Assembly (NCBI RefSeq): GCF_011751945.2
Contig: NZ_CP064951.1
Location: forward strand, 1-64,000
Direction of reading: 5' to 3'
Source: Actinomyces sp. zg-332
GTDB taxonomy: Bacteria > Actinomycetota > Actinomycetes > Actinomycetales > Actinomycetaceae
Length of the DNA stretch: 64,000 nt
The notes under the pieces are model-generated. The model was not told the origin of the DNA. It worked only from the letters and a program-made list of their open reading frames with translations, and searched no databases. Made by a program: the position numbers and the translations under genes. Shown here one piece after another: positions 10,557-18,535 of this stretch (position 1 is the stretch's first letter; each line of letters begins with the position of its first letter).

Positions 10557-11243
10557 GTGATAAAATACGCAGATTTTGTTGAAAGATATACTTTTCCTGA
10601 AGGCATAAATCTTTCCGATGACATTAAAGAGGAAATTCTTTCCTCTTCCTGGGAATATCTCATTACTTTGCCTAATATTGAAGACATAATTTGCTGTATT
10701 CAAGACTTACTTGAAGATAGTGAGTACTCAATTTCTGAAGAAAATATTGAAATCATAGCTAAATCAATAATTGAATGTAGACGTAAACAAATTGCTGATT
10801 ATAAAAATTCACCCGAGTATAAACCATCACGTTTAACAGCTGCTTTTAAAGAACTTAGGGAAAATAATGTTTTAGCACTTGAAAACTTTAGTTGTTGTGG
10901 AACTTGTGCATCCAGCGAAGCTTACGACTTGATGTATGAGGAAGAAGAGTGGTTTGCTTACATATATTTTCACCAGCAAGATACTGAAATATTAGTTGAA
11001 GATGGAAGAACTTATTTAGGTTACGAGTGCAAATGGACAAAAATTTGCTCTGAAGAAGACTATGATGCTATGGCAGAGGAAGAGCGTCATGGAGTTTATT
11101 TGAATGAATGTAAAAAATTAGCTGACGAGATCTTGAAACCTACCTTTAATAAACATGGAATTGAATTTACATGGAATTATGATTTGGGTACTAGAATGCA
11201 TATCAGTAACGCTGATTTTTTCGCAGATATTGAAGACGAATAG
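10557..11243 (+). CDS. DUF6891-like protein
   Basis: The protein is soluble, acidic and about 228 residues long. The second half resembles the DUF6891 family: LTAAFKELRENNVLALENF, the cysteine motif CCGTCASSEAYD, and YFHQQDTEILVEDG. No signal peptide or membrane segment is visible. Its biochemical function is unknown. Such domains often occur as orphan genes next to polymorphic-toxin immunity families, which is family context and not evidence here. I chose the GTG at 10557 because GGGAG lies 5 nt before it. An in-frame TTG at 10533 would add 8 residues but lacks a Shine-Dalgarno. It is a stand-alone gene with its own terminator. Confidence 0.7.
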   Translation: MIKYADFVERYTFPEGINLSDDIKEEILSSSWEYLITLPNIEDIICCIQDLLEDSEYSISEENIEIIAKSIIECRRKQIADYKNSPEYKPSRLTAAFKELRENNVLALENFSCCGTCASSEAYDLMYEEEEWFAYIYFHQQDTEILVEDGRTYLGYECKWTKICSEEDYDAMAEEERHGVYLNECKKLADEILKPTFNKHGIEFTWNYDLGTRMHISNADFFADIEDE

Positions 11244-11260
11244 TTTTCCTATTTTATATA

Positions 11261-11292
11261 AAGCTCAAGGTTATATGTCTTGGGCTTTTCTT
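11261..11292 (+). terminator. terminator after the DUF6891-like gene
   Basis: A 9-bp stem (AAGCTCAAG/CTTGGGCTT, one G-U pair) with a 9-nt loop is followed by TTCTTT. It begins 18 bp after the stop codon. Confidence 0.75.
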
Positions 11293-11426
11293 TATAAGTG
11301 CTGCTGTTTTTAGATTTGACACCCTTAGGGAAAACCTGTGTAAAACTTTTAAAATATTTATATAAATTAGGTTTACCTTAGTTATAAAGTGTAAATTTTT
11401 TCTCTATAAACTTTTTCTCCCCATGC

Positions 11427-11815
11427 TTATCCACAAAAACTGTGGATAAAATGTGTATAAGTTAATGTAATCTTAAATACCAAGTTGAAAGTTAATCCAC
11501 AAATTACATATTTGTAATATGTGAATAAGTATCCACAGGTTTTTCCACAGGATGTGAATAAAAAATAAATTACATTTTTGTACTTTTCCACAAAGTTATT
11601 AACAGTGTGTGAAAAAGTCCTATTTTTCAGTTTTTCTAAAGATAAAAATTTTTATTTTACGTAAATATACTTTTTCACAAGAGAATTTTTGTTTTGTGGA
11701 TTAACTTTCAAGTTATTAACAGATTTATTTGAGTTGTGGATAAAACTGTGTATAAATTCTCTTAATAATCGTAATGTTGTGTGAAAACCTGTGTAAAAGT
11801 GCTTAATTATCCACA
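11427..11815. other. dense DnaA-box cluster (candidate origin or DnaA-titration site)
   Basis: This AT-rich, gene-free segment has four exact DnaA boxes: 11427-11435 (+), 11441-11449 (-), 11735-11743 (-) and 11807-11815 (+). It has seven one-mismatch boxes at 11452-11460, 11493-11501, 11529-11537, 11541-11549, 11584-11592, 11695-11703 and 11747-11755. The first two exact boxes face each other 5 bp apart. The cluster sits in an 808-bp gap (11244-12051) with no credible ORF. Box density is well above that of the dnaA flanks visible in this window. It could be the functional oriC, a second origin module, or a datA/DARS-like control site. Confidence 0.8.
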
Positions 11816-12051
11816 AGCTATGTGATTTAAATCAACTATTTAATAATGAGCGAAGATAATTTATATCTATATTTAGTTGCAGTACACATTATTTATGATT
11901 CTTGTTGGATAAAGTTTTTGTAAGACATATATTCAAACTAAAATATTAGAAACAGTGTAAAGGTATGCACTTGTTAGTTACGATAGCTAAAACACGTAAA
12001 GCTTTCATCAACGAGACACTGGAACATAGCATATAAATTAAAATTTCAAAG

Positions 12052-12459
12052 TTACTTGTAACCGTAAATGCAATAAGTGTTGTTTTCTACTTCATAATTT
12101 ATATTGTATTTATTTAGTATTTCTTGCAATTTTTTACTAGCATCAACTAGTTCACTTTCAACCAAAGTACCTATATGTTTTAGATACCTAGGTCTAATCT
12201 TTATCCATTCAATAGATATAGTGCCGTTAGGGAAACAACAGCAATCACAACGATACCAAGTCCCAAAATTACTATCATCATCTTCAAGTTTAGGAACAGA
12301 ATTCTCATCTTCAAATAAGTACTTAACAACATAAGGTGGAGGAAAAGGCATTTCTTCTAGCATGGCTTGTGATAATTCGTTCCACTTCGTGTTATTCATA
12401 TAACTACATAAGTTTCTTTCAGATATTATCGCTAAAACTTTTTCTCTTTCAGATTTCAT
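12052..12459 (-). CDS. DUF6678-like protein
   Basis: The protein is soluble, about 135 residues, and resembles DUF6678: SYMNNTKWNELSQAM, EEMPFPPPYVVKYL, WYRCDCCC and IEWIKIRPRYLKHIGTLV. No signal peptide or membrane span is present. The function of the family is unknown. The ATG at 12459 is preferred because family similarity begins there. An ATG 12 codons upstream (12495) is also possible, and neither has a good Shine-Dalgarno. It is a monocistronic gene transcribed toward the DnaA-box cluster. Confidence 0.65.
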   Translation of the reverse strand: MKSEREKVLAIISERNLCSYMNNTKWNELSQAMLEEMPFPPPYVVKYLFEDENSVPKLEDDDSNFGTWYRCDCCCFPNGTISIEWIKIRPRYLKHIGTLVESELVDASKKLQEILNKYNINYEVENNTYCIYGYK

Positions 12460-12510
12460 AGTAGGTACTTTCTGTAAGTGAAGTATAACAATCATATTAA
12501 AATATTCTTA

Positions 12511-12537
12511 AAGAAAAAGCACCTCTAATGAGGTGCT
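12511..12537 (-). terminator. terminator of the rhomboid gene
   Basis: An 8-bp stem (AGCACCTC/GAGGTGCT on the plus strand) with a TAAT loop is followed on the minus strand by TTTTTCTTT. It lies just past the rhomboid stop codon. Confidence 0.85.
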
Positions 12538-12565
12538 AGTTCAAAACATAAAAAGTTAGATTTTA

Positions 12566-13330
12566 TCAGTAAAATCCAAAACATAAAAGTAGTTCAACTA
12601 TAATCACAGGTAAAGCACTGAGTATAGTTGCTGAGGTTGATTTGTAAACCTTAGGACGGCTCAAAATATAAGTCATAGCTGTTCCAAATACTAAACCACC
12701 AATATGTCCCATTACTGCTATGTCAGGTATAATGAACGTCATTGCAAGGTTTAGCCCTATCAAAGTAAGCATAGGTGTTGTTGAAATCCCTTGTCGTTTT
12801 TGTAGCACGTAAATTGCTCCAAATATACCGAATATGCCTCCAGAAGCTCCTAAAGTAAAAGCATTTGCCCCTATGGAAGTGAGCATATAGTAGGCTGCGG
12901 TTAAAGCTGAACCACCTATTATAGAAACGATATACACTATCCCAGTTCTTAGAGAACCTAACATTTTTTCAAGCTCGCCACCTATGTAATACAAGGTGAT
13001 CATATTGAATAATATGTGTAGAAAACCTATGTGTATAAACCCAGAAGTTAAAACTGTCCAAGGATTGAACATGGTCCAAAATGGATGGTAAGCAAGTTTG
13101 AAACTGATATGAGGGATAAATAACTGTAAAATGTAAAGAAATACACAAATTGCAACTATTGCTTTAGTAAAAGGGGTGTGACTTTTCTTAAGTCTAATAA
13201 CTGAATGTGAAATATTGTAATTTTTATTGCCCAGCGAAAATTTTTTCACATTATTAGATTGTTGGTAAGAATTTTTATTCCATTCATGCTTATAGGCATC
13301 AAAATCATTAATTGGTGATATGTCTGACAT
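12566..13330 (-). CDS. rhomboid family intramembrane serine protease
   Basis: Rhomboids cleave membrane proteins within the bilayer. The protein has 254 residues: a hydrophilic N-terminus of about 55 residues and then six or seven transmembrane segments. The catalytic serine lies in GASGGIFG, the paired histidine in GHIGGLVFG, and the HILFN motif (oxyanion Asn region) is present. It lies in the conserved actinobacterial neighbourhood of cyclophilin, CrgA and sortase genes. Its substrate cannot be read from the sequence. A hairpin and a parS site separate it from the upstream cyclophilin gene, so it probably has its own promoter. Confidence 0.9.
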   Translation of the reverse strand: MSDISPINDFDAYKHEWNKNSYQQSNNVKKFSLGNKNYNISHSVIRLKKSHTPFTKAIVAICVFLYILQLFIPHISFKLAYHPFWTMFNPWTVLTSGFIHIGFLHILFNMITLYYIGGELEKMLGSLRTGIVYIVSIIGGSALTAAYYMLTSIGANAFTLGASGGIFGIFGAIYVLQKRQGISTTPMLTLIGLNLAMTFIIPDIAVMGHIGGLVFGTAMTYILSRPKVYKSTSATILSALPVIIVELLLCFGFY

Positions 13331-13350
13331 ACTTAATTCCTTGTTTTAAA

Positions 13351-13392
13351 GAAATAATATTGGTAAACACTAGAATTTACCAATATTATTTC
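13351..13392 (-). terminator. 17-bp perfect hairpin after the cyclophilin gene
   Basis: The left arm at 13351-13367 pairs perfectly with 13376-13392 around an 8-nt loop. On the minus strand it follows the cyclophilin stop and leads into a T-rich stretch, so it fits a terminator. It also sits directly upstream of the rhomboid start. Confidence 0.7.
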
Positions 13393-13395
13393 CAA

Positions 13396-13411
13396 TGTTT
13401 CACGTGAAACA
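13396..13411. promoter_or_regulatory. parS: parS site (exact)
   Basis: TGTTTCACGTGAAACA is an exact match to the near-universal ParB-binding palindrome. It lies between the cyclophilin stop codon and its hairpin, in non-coding DNA. parA/parB are not in the window. Confidence 0.95.
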
Positions 13412-13412
13412 A

Positions 13413-13940
13413 TTAATCTTCGATGATTTCGATTGACTTTATTACAACGTCGTCTAGTGGACGGTCACGCATATCTGTAGGAACAGTAGCAATCTTATCA
13501 ACAACAGCTTTTGACTGGTCATTAGTAACTTTACCAAAAACAGTGTGCTTGCCATGTAGCCATTCAGTAGGTACAACAGTTATGAAGAACTGTGAACCGT
13601 TAGTTCCGTGACCATCACGTTTTCCAGCGTTAGCCATAGCTAAGACATAAGGGTCGTTAAAGTTATATTCAAGATCAATTTCATCGTCAAAGGTGTAACC
13701 TGGACCGCCCATACCAGTACCGGTTGGGTCACCACCTTGAATCATAAAACCATCTATAATTCTATGGAAAATTACGCCGTCATATAGAGGTGTATCTACC
13801 ATAGTTTTACCAGTATTAGGATCAACCCATTCGCGTTCACCCTTTGCTAGTTCAACAAAGTTTTTTACGGTAACGGGTGCGACATGAGGAAAAAGTTCTA
13901 TGCGAATGTCGCCTTCGCTTGTATGCATAATAGCTTCCAT
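13413..13940 (-). CDS. cyclophilin-type peptidyl-prolyl cis-trans isomerase
   Basis: The enzyme catalyses cis-trans isomerisation of prolyl bonds. The protein has 175 residues from the ATG at 13940. An upstream ATG would add 19 residues with no homology. Core cyclophilin motifs are present: FHRIIDGFMIQGGDPTGTG with the catalytic arginine, NGSQFFITV, WLHGKHTVFGKV. No signal peptide or lipobox is seen, so it is probably cytoplasmic. Its position beside a rhomboid gene and crgA is conserved in actinobacteria. GGAAG within its first codons could also serve a second ATG four codons later. Confidence 0.93.
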   Translation of the reverse strand: MEAIMHTSEGDIRIELFPHVAPVTVKNFVELAKGEREWVDPNTGKTMVDTPLYDGVIFHRIIDGFMIQGGDPTGTGMGGPGYTFDDEIDLEYNFNDPYVLAMANAGKRDGHGTNGSQFFITVVPTEWLHGKHTVFGKVTNDQSKAVVDKIATVPTDMRDRPLDDVVIKSIEIIED

Positions 13941-14141
13941 AGTATTAATTCTTACATAATGATATAAACTAAACAAATAGATAATAATAACTTTCACTAA
14001 TAGCCAAATAAGAAAAGAAATATTAATATTAAGTAAATAAGGAAATAGCAGATGTTTTATGGGTGCTAATGCATTAAAATAGAAAGAAGTACAAATAAAA
14101 CTAGAGCTAATTCTTTAGAGTAACTATCATAGGAGACCAAA

Positions 14142-14648
14142 ATGACTTGTTGCCGCAAACGTATAGATAAAGAAAAACTTAAGACAAATGTAGCTAACGC
14201 AAAACAGTTAGCACAAATTCATGGTCAAGCATACAAAGAATATGCACAGGACCTATTCGCAAATGGCAAAGAATGGGCAACTCCTCGTGCAGAAAAGGCT
14301 TGGAAAGAAACAGTTAAATTCACAGCCCCACGCTTATCTTTAGCTGCTAATAAAGTAGCTCCAGTGCTAGAAAATGCACACACAAAACTAGTTCAAGACT
14401 ATATTCCACGAATCGATTCACTAACAAAGGAAGAAACAATGTCAAATAAAACTCATAAAGTACGTAATATCGTACTAATTTTCACAGGGCTTGTCACAGC
14501 TGTCGTTGCTGGCGTTTTGGTATGGCGTCGTCTACAGCCTGTTGATGACCCATGGGCAGAAGAATACTGGGAAGACTTTGAAGAGGAATGTGGCGAAGAC
14601 TGTGATTGCGCTGCAGTAGCTGATGAAGTAGTTGAATCTGAGAAGTAA
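14142..14648 (+). CDS. single-span membrane protein, function unknown
   Basis: I cannot assign this to a characterised family. The 168-residue protein starts MTCCRKR after AGGAGACC. Its long amphipathic, Lys/Ala-rich N-terminal half (about 10-100) looks helical, one transmembrane segment follows at about 109-127, and the tail is strongly acidic (DPWAEEYWEDFEEECGEDCD). The DPWAEEYWED-like end recalls small actinobacterial YtxH-like membrane proteins. It has its own strong terminator. Two N-terminal cysteines and the acidic Cys-containing tail could bind metal, which is speculation. Confidence 0.75.
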   Translation: MTCCRKRIDKEKLKTNVANAKQLAQIHGQAYKEYAQDLFANGKEWATPRAEKAWKETVKFTAPRLSLAANKVAPVLENAHTKLVQDYIPRIDSLTKEETMSNKTHKVRNIVLIFTGLVTAVVAGVLVWRRLQPVDDPWAEEYWEDFEEECGEDCDCAAVADEVVESEK

Positions 14649-14659
14649 TTTTTATCAGA

Positions 14660-14692
14660 AGAGGGTGTGGATAACCTCCACACCCTCTTTTA
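14660..14692 (+). terminator. strong terminator after the 14.1-kb membrane protein gene
   Basis: A 12-bp perfect stem (AGAGGGTGTGGA/TCCACACCCTCT) with loop TAACC is followed by TTTTATTT. It lies 12 bp past the stop, between convergent genes, and may work in both directions. Confidence 0.9.
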
Positions 14693-14701
14693 TTTAAAAC
14701 G

Positions 14702-15715
14702 CTATCGCCTAGAAATAAGCTTAAGGATAAGCTGTTTGGTTTTATAAGCTACAGAAAATAAAAAATATAATCTCGAGTTACAAACAATATCACGGCTTGG
14801 TGCAACATCAACTATTTCTTTAGAAAATTTAGTTTTAAACTCGTTCAATCCTAGTAATTTTGGTGAAAAATCTGATCCTATTGCCATTAAATCAAAATTT
14901 GCAATACCCATGTCGCGTAAATAACAACAACAGAAATATATTAACTGGTCATAACAATTTTTTGAACGTGCTATTTTACTAGTAGCCGCATAGTATTGGA
15001 CTGCTAATCCATCATGGATAGTTGTTATACTCCAACAAACTGCTTGACCATCTATTCTTCCAACGAATACCTTACATTTTTCACCAAGAGTTGAAATCAT
15101 ATTTTTATAAAAATCTGCGTCATTAGGTACGAAATTATCACGATTTGCTGTTTCAACCATTATTTCGTAAAGTTCGTCAAAGTTACCTAAGATAGTTTTA
15201 GATTCTTCAAAACATTCCATCCCCGATACCCGTAGACCTTTACGTACATCACGACGTCCACGTGGTTTCATTCTAGATAGAATATCTTCATCACTACCCT
15301 GAATATTTAAAATCACAGTTTTATCATAAGGAATTATACGTACGACTGGACGTGTAAAAGTAAAGTTTTCAGTAATGTTTAAACGCAAAAAGATAACTTT
15401 TGAATCATGTTTACGGACAAAATCGCGCAAAGCTAGACAAACTTCTTTTTCATAACTCTTTGAATTATCAGAAAATACAGGAGAATTTCTTGCCCATAAA
15501 TATTTAAAGCCACCAGCATGATATTCATATAAACTAGTTACAGCAATAGGAAAACTATCATTTGTTATAACTAAACGTTTCCATAAGCTGTGTCCACGGG
15601 ATAAAGAAAAGCTTTCCCACTCAACGCTTTGTTCAATGGGAAGGCTTATGTTATTTTCTTTACAAAAATTAATATAAGATTTTTCATCTACTTCTATGAT
15701 GGATAAAGAAGACAT
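14702..15715 (-). CDS. FemAB/FemX-like peptidoglycan peptide-bridge aminoacyltransferase
   Basis: Fem-type enzymes use aminoacyl-tRNA to add residues to the lipid II stem peptide. The 337-residue protein shows the tandem GNAT layout of the family: QSVEWESFSLSRGHSLWKR near 28-46, LKPRGRRDVRKG-like (SRMKPRGRRDVRKG) near 150, and a second GNAT half with VGRIDGQAVCW and YYAATSKIARSKNCYDQLIY. The C-terminal EFKTKFS motif is typical. No coiled-coil arm is evident. No Shine-Dalgarno precedes the ATG. It lies next to crgA, in keeping with an envelope role. The amino acid it adds cannot be predicted. Confidence 0.82.
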   Translation of the reverse strand: MSSLSIIEVDEKSYINFCKENNISLPIEQSVEWESFSLSRGHSLWKRLVITNDSFPIAVTSLYEYHAGGFKYLWARNSPVFSDNSKSYEKEVCLALRDFVRKHDSKVIFLRLNITENFTFTRPVVRIIPYDKTVILNIQGSDEDILSRMKPRGRRDVRKGLRVSGMECFEESKTILGNFDELYEIMVETANRDNFVPNDADFYKNMISTLGEKCKVFVGRIDGQAVCWSITTIHDGLAVQYYAATSKIARSKNCYDQLIYFCCCYLRDMGIANFDLMAIGSDFSPKLLGLNEFKTKFSKEIVDVAPSRDIVCNSRLYFLFSVAYKTKQLILKLISRR

Positions 15716-15736
15716 GACTTTAATAAAACTTGGGGC

Positions 15737-16003
15737 TTATCGCCATCTAAGTGCCATCATAAAACCAGAAAAAGAAATAAGCGTACCTATGCCTAAGTTC
15801 CAGTTACCAATACCAGGAATAGGATAAGAACCGCTAGAAATGTAGTAGACAACGATCCAGAATAGCCCTGTTAACATTAGTGTAACCATTACTGGTGCCC
15901 ACCAAGATGGACTCATCTTAACGTTGTCAACCCAAGATGGACGGATATCAGTATCAGAATGAACAGACTGTCCATTACTCTTACGCCTCTTTGATTCTGG
16001 CAT
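15737..16003 (-). CDS. crgA: cell division protein CrgA
   Basis: CrgA is a small actinobacterial divisome protein that interacts with FtsZ and PBPs at the septum. The protein has 88 residues from the ATG at 16003, chosen because AGGAG lies 6 nt upstream. The reading frame extends further but without a start signal. A basic N-terminus (MPESKRRK) is followed by PSWWAPVMVTLMLTGLFWIV (first span), SSGSYPIPGIGNWN and a second span ending in GFMMALRWR, all typical. The femAB-like gene follows 21 bp downstream, so the two may be co-transcribed. Confidence 0.95.
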   Translation of the reverse strand: MPESKRRKSNGQSVHSDTDIRPSWVDNVKMSPSWWAPVMVTLMLTGLFWIVVYYISSGSYPIPGIGNWNLGIGTLISFSGFMMALRWR

Positions 16004-16302
16004 AAAAACTCCTCGTAAAATAGATAGACGTACTAATTCTAACGAAAATGTGGAACTAAAACAAAATACATTCACAATGTGAAATAAAATTTTAATTAAT
16101 ATAGACTAACTACGCTAATAAGCCACAATAAATTATCAAACTTCAAAGACTATGAAATAAGAAAGTTATTAAAAACTTTATCAATATTATAAATTCATAA
16201 TGAAAAATAACTCAAAAACTACTATAACCATCTAATTAGATAGTAAAATATACGAAGTGTACTTTAAATAAATATGTAAACAATCTAGGAATGTAGAAAA
16301 GA

Positions 16303-17067
16303 ATGGGCGAAGTAAAAAGCGAAAAAAATATGAGACATCGCAGACATAAAAAACCATTTAGTATATACACTTTAATAAATATTATTGGTGAGTTATGTAT
16401 AACTTTGTCTGTAATATTAGGTTTATTCATAGTTTGGCAAGTTTATTACACAACTTGGGAAGTTGAAGATCAGAAGAGAATAGCAGTTGAACAATTCCAC
16501 AAAGATGCTCCAATCTTGTCAGAAAAAATTGCTAAAGACTTACATTATGATCAACCACCAACAATAGAACGTCCAAATGTAGGTGAAGTATTTGCCGCTT
16601 TATATGTACCTACTTGGAAGAAAGATCCAATGCCAATAGGTGAAGGTGAATACCCAGCAGTCATAGACAGAGGATATGCTGGGCACTATAGAGAAACAGC
16701 CTTACCAGGAACAATTGGTAACTTCTCACTAGCTGGACATAGATTGACTTATGGAAATAACTTTGACCAACTTCCAGAACTTAAAGATGGGGATCCTGTT
16801 ATAGTTGAAACTAAAGATACATGGATTGTTTATAAAGTTACAGGTCACCAAATAGTTTTACCAGAAAGAGTTGATGTTATTGCACCAGTACCGAATAAGC
16901 CTGGTGAAGCACCAACTGAACGAGTCATGACTATGACAACTTGCTCAACTTCAACTGGTGGAAGATGGGGAAATAGTCACAGATGGATAACTCACGCTAA
17001 ATTCCACCACTGGGTAAAGAAATCCGATGGTATACCAGCAGAACTAGCAAGCACATATAAAAAATAA
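16303..17067 (+). CDS. class E-type sortase
   Basis: Sortases cut a C-terminal sorting signal and attach the protein to peptidoglycan. The 254-residue protein has a basic N-terminus, one membrane anchor at about 22-47 and an extracytoplasmic catalytic domain. The active residues are visible: His in LAGHRLTYG, Cys in TMTTCSTSTGGRWG and the following Arg in NSHRW. Its position between crgA and the FHA/kinase cluster matches the conserved housekeeping SrtE locus, whose family recognises LAxTG-type signals. No sortase substrate is encoded in this window. Confidence 0.92.
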   Translation: MGEVKSEKNMRHRRHKKPFSIYTLINIIGELCITLSVILGLFIVWQVYYTTWEVEDQKRIAVEQFHKDAPILSEKIAKDLHYDQPPTIERPNVGEVFAALYVPTWKKDPMPIGEGEYPAVIDRGYAGHYRETALPGTIGNFSLAGHRLTYGNNFDQLPELKDGDPVIVETKDTWIVYKVTGHQIVLPERVDVIAPVPNKPGEAPTERVMTMTTCSTSTGGRWGNSHRWITHAKFHHWVKKSDGIPAELASTYKK

Positions 17068-17109
17068 CTTCAGAAGTAAGAGACTTTATAAATAAGCGAG
17101 GTCAAGAAA

Positions 17110-17262
17110 ATGTACTCAGCTCTTTGGAAAATTCTTCCAGGGCCTAAATGGTTGAAGGCAATAGAAGCTTTAATCTTATTTGGCTTAGTCGTAATGTTCC
17201 TATTTGAATGGGGATTTCCATTTATGGTGAACTATCTAGGACTATTCAAAGCAACAGTATAG
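17110..17262 (+). CDS. 50-residue membrane protein downstream of the sortase gene
   Basis: This short ORF starts with an ATG preceded by GAGG 8 nt upstream, 42 bp after the sortase stop. It encodes MYSALWKILPGPKWLKAIEA, one hydrophobic span (about 20-37, rich in Leu/Val/Phe) and a short tail with WGFPFMVNYLG. A similar tiny one-span protein often follows srtE in actinobacteria. The sequence P-G-P-K-W-L-K-A and the placement support a real gene. Its function is unknown. Confidence 0.8.
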   Translation: MYSALWKILPGPKWLKAIEALILFGLVVMFLFEWGFPFMVNYLGLFKATV

Positions 17263-17293
17263 TTCTATTACTGTCAATATTTTTGCAGAACAA

Positions 17294-17345
17294 AAGGACT
17301 TTAGCTGTAAATTTCACTTCTTGCATTTTAACAGCTAAAGTCCTT
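17294..17345. terminator. 15-bp inverted repeat between convergent genes
   Basis: The arms at 17294-17308 (AAGGACTTTAGCTGT) and 17331-17345 are perfectly complementary around a 22-nt AT-rich loop. It lies between the sortase unit and the convergent DUF4299 gene and may be a bidirectional terminator. T-runs beside it are weak. Confidence 0.55.
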
Positions 17346-17378
17346 ATCGTGCTTAAAAACCACAACAACTATGAAAAC

Positions 17379-18311
17379 TTAAATTTCAATTCCCATGAAA
17401 TCCAATATTTCTTGCTTAGAAAAAGGCTCCACAACTATATTATTAGCGTCTATGAAACTATATTTTTCCTTAGGTAGTTTTTCTATAAAATCTGTATAAG
17501 GATACTGAGTATTACCAACCTCATCAGTAAAATAAAAATAAATATTCCACTCTACTTGTTTATCTTTACAAGCAACATAATTCTCAAAAGATAAGACAGG
17601 TTTAAAAGGTAAAACTGTTCTCACATCCTCACTTAAAACATAAATACCTACTACTTCAGTTTTTTCATCAATATCACTACCTTTATCATCTTTTGATGAA
17701 AATAACATTTGCTGAGCAAAATACGCATCTATATTTTGTACTTCAACTAGAAAATCACTAAAACTTTTAACGCTGTCTTCTGAAGTATAAATTTTTTTAA
17801 AAAGCTCTTTATTAATAGTGCAATCATGGTTCACACCTTGTAATACTAAATCAGTTAGTTCCTCTGAATTAATATGCTTATGAATATTTTTCAAACCAGC
17901 CAGAATATCAGCATTATAATCAAAAATATCTATGGTTTCTGCAGAGTAAACCTCGCCATTTTCACAAATTATATTGCTATTAAACTTATAAGATAAAGCT
18001 TTTATTACTTCAATCGCAGTTTGCCAATCATAACTAGTTGCAGGAGTATTAACTCTTACAACATAAGAATTTATGTCATTTTCGTAAGAAAGCTCAAATC
18101 CACGTCCACTTTTACCACGAATACCTAAAAGTAAACAGTCAAAATTTTTTATTGAAGAAGCATAAAACTTTTCAATATCAATGTTTTCATCAGTTTCATT
18201 AAAGTTAAACTGCTCAAGACTATCAAGTAATTCAAGACAATCTTGCACAGATATAGGCTTTGCATAACCTAATAGTTTCTTTTTATTCTGAATGGAAAAA
18301 CTAACACTCAT
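17379..18311 (-). CDS. DUF4299 family protein
   Basis: The 310-residue soluble protein matches DUF4299 in its N-terminal half: SVSFSIQNKKKLLGY, LLGIRGKSGRGFELSYE, and FDYNADILAGL. DUF4299 is known to me mainly from streptococci and other Firmicutes, so presence in an actinobacterium suggests transfer. This is inference and needs a tree. No catalytic motif, signal peptide or membrane segment is visible. The gene stands alone, convergent with the sortase unit. Its function is unknown, and its base composition is not obviously unlike its neighbours. Confidence 0.78.
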   Translation of the reverse strand: MSVSFSIQNKKKLLGYAKPISVQDCLELLDSLEQFNFNETDENIDIEKFYASSIKNFDCLLLGIRGKSGRGFELSYENDINSYVVRVNTPATSYDWQTAIEVIKALSYKFNSNIICENGEVYSAETIDIFDYNADILAGLKNIHKHINSEELTDLVLQGVNHDCTINKELFKKIYTSEDSVKSFSDFLVEVQNIDAYFAQQMLFSSKDDKGSDIDEKTEVVGIYVLSEDVRTVLPFKPVLSFENYVACKDKQVEWNIYFYFTDEVGNTQYPYTDFIEKLPKEKYSFIDANNIVVEPFSKQEILDFMGIEI

Positions 18312-18535
18312 TACTTCACAATCTCATTTGAGTAACATGTACATCTTAAATTGTAACACAGTTCTTATAAATGTATGAGAATATACAAATAAAATGAAAC
18401 CTATTTGCATGATATACAAAAAATAACTTATAAATTTTTAAAGACACTTTTATAAAATATTGAAAATATTTGGCAATGATAAAAATAACTCATACAATAA
18501 TCCAATAAAGAATGTAACGTTTAGGTAAAGGTAAG

